Source: an uncultured Oscillospiraceae bacterium (GTDB lineage: Bacteria; Bacillota; Clostridia; Oscillospirales; Oscillospiraceae). Taken from it: a stretch of 15,292 nucleotides of DNA. The notes below the pieces were generated by a model. It worked only from the letters and a program-made list of their open reading frames with translations, did not search any database and was not told the DNA's origin. The position numbers were made by a program, and so were the translations under genes. Position 1 is the stretch's first letter; each line of letters opens with the position of its first letter. Location of the stretch: NCBI GenBank assembly GCA_944385195.1, contig CALWWH010000186.1, positions 1 to 15,292 of the forward strand, given 5' to 3'. Shown here one piece after another: positions 13,587-15,292 of the stretch.

Positions 13587-14531
13587 TCAGCGACCAAGCT
13601 TCTTGCGCTTGGTGACCACATCCAGGGTAACGGCGAAGAGGATCAGTGCAGCGTTGACGATCTGCTGGATGTAGGAATTGACAGCCTCCAAATTGAGGAT
13701 GTTGCCAATGATACCCATGATAAAGGCACCGACCAGTGCACCGCTGGCAGTTCCCACGCCGCCAGCGAAGGAGATGCCGCCGACAACGGCAGAGGCAATG
13801 CCCTGACCTTCCCAGCCAACGCCGGCATTGGGTGTACCGGTATTGACGCGGGAGGCAAACAGATAACCGGCAATGCCAATGAAGATTCCCGAAATTGCAT
13901 AGGCGATGATCGTGTGCTTCTTCACATCGATACCTGTTGCGCGCGCGGCTTCACTGTTGCCGCCGATGGCATAAAAATTCCGTCCCAGGCGGGTGCGGGC
14001 GAGCAGGATTTCAAAAGCCACGAAAACAATAACCAAAATGATGATCGGCAAGGGGATACCGAGCCAGGAATTTTGTCCCAGATTTTTAAACTTCTCGCCG
14101 GTCTGAGTGATAATCATACCGCGGGTATAAACATAGCAGAAGCCGCGAATGGCCATCTGCATTGCCAACGTCACAATATAGTGATGAAGGCCAAAAAAGG
14201 CTACGAAAATACTGCTGAAGCAGCTGCAGAGCATGGCTACGCCGCAGGCAGCCAACATAGCCAAAATCGTGTTCTCAGTAGCGACACTGACACTGATGGC
14301 AACAAGCCCTGCCAGGCACATGGTGGAGCCGGCAGCCAGATCCGTACGTCCGTTGATGAGAAGGATTGCTTCGGCAAAAGCAATTAATGCCAAAGGTACC
14401 GTCTGCCGGGCCACATTGATGGCATTATCCAGTGTAAAAAAATTTGGATTGATGATGCTGCAGCCAATAATGAGCAGCAATAATACAAATTTAATTCCGT
14501 GATGAGAAACAATGCTCTTCAATTTTGCCAT
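13587..14531 (-). CDS. Sugar ABC transporter permease (RbsC-like)
   Basis: The product is 314 aa. ATG 14531 is chosen because GGAGG lies 9 bases upstream, inside the end of the ATPase gene, whose stop is only 2 bases before this start; the longer frame to 14618 would lie within the ATPase gene. The protein has about eight to ten membrane helices. INGRTDLAAGST (59-70) matches the family's GGIDLSVGS-type segment, and TRLGRNFYAIGGNSEAARATGIDV (180-203) is the cytoplasmic loop that contacts the ATPase. A glycine-rich stretch (GIASAVVGGISFAGGVG) and a basic tail (TKRKKLGR) follow. It forms the membrane channel of a monosaccharide importer, probably paired with the binding protein at 1805-2800. Confidence 0.92.
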   Translation of the reverse strand: MAKLKSIVSHHGIKFVLLLLIIGCSIINPNFFTLDNAINVARQTVPLALIAFAEAILLINGRTDLAAGSTMCLAGLVAISVSVATENTILAMLAACGVAMLCSCFSSIFVAFFGLHHYIVTLAMQMAIRGFCYVYTRGMIITQTGEKFKNLGQNSWLGIPLPIIILVIVFVAFEILLARTRLGRNFYAIGGNSEAARATGIDVKKHTIIAYAISGIFIGIAGYLFASRVNTGTPNAGVGWEGQGIASAVVGGISFAGGVGTASGALVGAFIMGIIGNILNLEAVNSYIQQIVNAALILFAVTLDVVTKRKKLGR

Positions 14532-14533
14532 GG

Positions 14534-15292
14534 TCACTTTCCTCCCGTCGCATAGTGCATAATGGTTTCTTGTGAGAATTCTGCTTTGTCTACTTCTCCG
14601 GTAAGTCTGCCCTGACACATTACATAAATTCGATCACAGCATCCCAACAGTTCTGGCAACTCCGAAGAAATCATGACAATCGTCATTCCTTCCTCCACGA
14701 GCTCATTCATGATCTTATAGATCTCATACTTTGCGCCGACATCAATGCCACGGGTCGGTTCATCGAGAATGAGAACCCTGGGATGGGCCATCAGCCACTT
14801 GGCAAAAATGACCTTTTGTTGGTTCCCGCCAGAGAGGGTATAGACCTGTGTGTCCATTCCCGGTGCCTTCACACGCATGCGTTGAAAGTAATATTCGACT
14901 TCCTTGTCCTTTTTCCGATCTTTCACAAATCCCCATTTTGAGAGACGTTTCAAGGAAGCCAGGGCAATATTATCCTTAATCGTTGCCAGGGGCGCAAAGC
15001 CGTATTTCCGCCGATCCTCCGTAACCATGACCAGACCATTGTCTACGGCCCTTGAAACAGTTTTGCAGTCAACCTTTTTTCCGTCGATAAAGACTTCTCC
15101 GCTGTCACAGGGATCCATGCCACAAATAGCCCGGACAACCTCCGTGCGGCCAGCTCCCACCAGGCCAGCCAGACCGATGATCTCACCTTTGCGGGCAGTA
15201 AAGCTGATATTCTGATACAGTTTGCCGCAGCTGAAATTCTTTACCTCAAATGCGACATCGCCAATTGCACAATTCCGGGCAGGGTATACATC
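14534..15292 (-). CDS. Sugar ABC transporter ATPase (RbsA/MglA-like), C-terminal part
   Basis: The gene is partial: the frame stays open to the window end, so the N-terminal ATPase domain and start lie beyond 15292. The visible 252 residues are the second nucleotide-binding domain. GLAGLVGAGRTEV (40-52) is the degenerate Walker A typical of the second domain of these fused ATPases, lacking the lysine. TLSGGNQQKVIFAKWL (signature), RVLILDEPTRGIDVGAKYE (Walker B and D-loop) and a switch-like MVMISSELPELLG-type segment near the end follow. It drives import through the permease encoded immediately downstream. It is the first visible gene of the long leftward operon, whose promoter is outside the window. 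Confidence 0.93.
   Translation of the reverse strand, partial: DVYPARNCAIGDVAFEVKNFSCGKLYQNISFTARKGEIIGLAGLVGAGRTEVVRAICGMDPCDSGEVFIDGKKVDCKTVSRAVDNGLVMVTEDRRKYGFAPLATIKDNIALASLKRLSKWGFVKDRKKDKEVEYYFQRMRVKAPGMDTQVYTLSGGNQQKVIFAKWLMAHPRVLILDEPTRGIDVGAKYEIYKIMNELVEEGMTIVMISSELPELLGCCDRIYVMCQGRLTGEVDKAEFSQETIMHYATGGK

Noticed and set aside
11080..14387. Long + strand open frames (320, 313 and 282 codons) opposite the isomerase, kinase and permease genes.
   Set aside because: Each lies antisense to a gene with clear family motifs; their translations have no recognisable domain and no ribosome sites. They reflect GC-rich third positions of the real genes.
1..15292. CRISPR array, insertion sequence, transposase or rRNA.
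   Set aside because: No regularly spaced repeats, no transposase-like protein and no rRNA-like tracts were seen anywhere in the window.

Overview
The window looks like chromosomal DNA of a mid-GC Firmicute, most likely an anaerobic gut-type Clostridium relative. The evidence is the strong AGGAGG-type ribosome binding sites, the use of GTG starts, the tight polycistronic packing and the families present (RbsABC-type transporter, split transketolase, ROK regulator). The organism assignment is an inference; no rRNA or other species marker is present.

Left edge (1-385): there is no protein gene. It holds a hairpin followed by T's, then the 3' part of a tRNA-Arg (anticodon CCG) running from the anticodon loop to an encoded CCA, with no matching 5' half, then that tRNA's own terminator. 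This is the layout expected at the far attachment site of an element integrated into a tRNA gene. DNA left of about 145 would be mobile element and DNA right of it old chromosome. A second long hairpin (278-316) probably ends the leftward transcript of the next gene.

Left block (386-4445): a uroporphyrinogen-decarboxylase-family protein and a sugar-binding lipoprotein run leftward. A ROK-family regulator runs rightward. The 428-bp space between binding protein and regulator holds good promoters pointing towards each other and a perfect 25-bp palindrome just upstream of the lipoprotein's ribosome binding site, a likely ROK operator.

Right block (4588-15292, all leftward, continuing past the window end): a tight operon. 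In transcription order it encodes an ABC sugar ATPase (partial), an ABC permease, a PfkB-family kinase, a FucI/AraA-like isomerase, an aldose 1-epimerase, an EamA/DMT exporter, an iron-type alcohol dehydrogenase, transketolase N-half, transketolase C-half, an RpiB-like isomerase and a transaldolase. Gaps are 42 bp or less, some of them overlaps.

How they may work together: the binding protein, permease and ATPase import a sugar; the epimerase and isomerase turn it into a ketose; transketolase, transaldolase and the RpiB-like enzyme cut and rearrange it; the dehydrogenase reduces a leftover aldehyde; the DMT protein exports the reduced product. Isomerase + split transketolase + RpiB-like isomerase + metal-dependent alcohol dehydrogenase + exporter is the set described for the sulfoglycolytic transketolase (sulfo-TK) route, which turns sulfoquinovose into isethionate. 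The RpiB-like protein has lost the ring-opening histidine and part of the phosphate site, which fits an acyclic, non-phosphorylated four-carbon substrate. The kinase, the transaldolase and the UroD-family protein are not explained by that route, and no sulfoquinovosidase is in view. The substrate is therefore a hypothesis, not a call.
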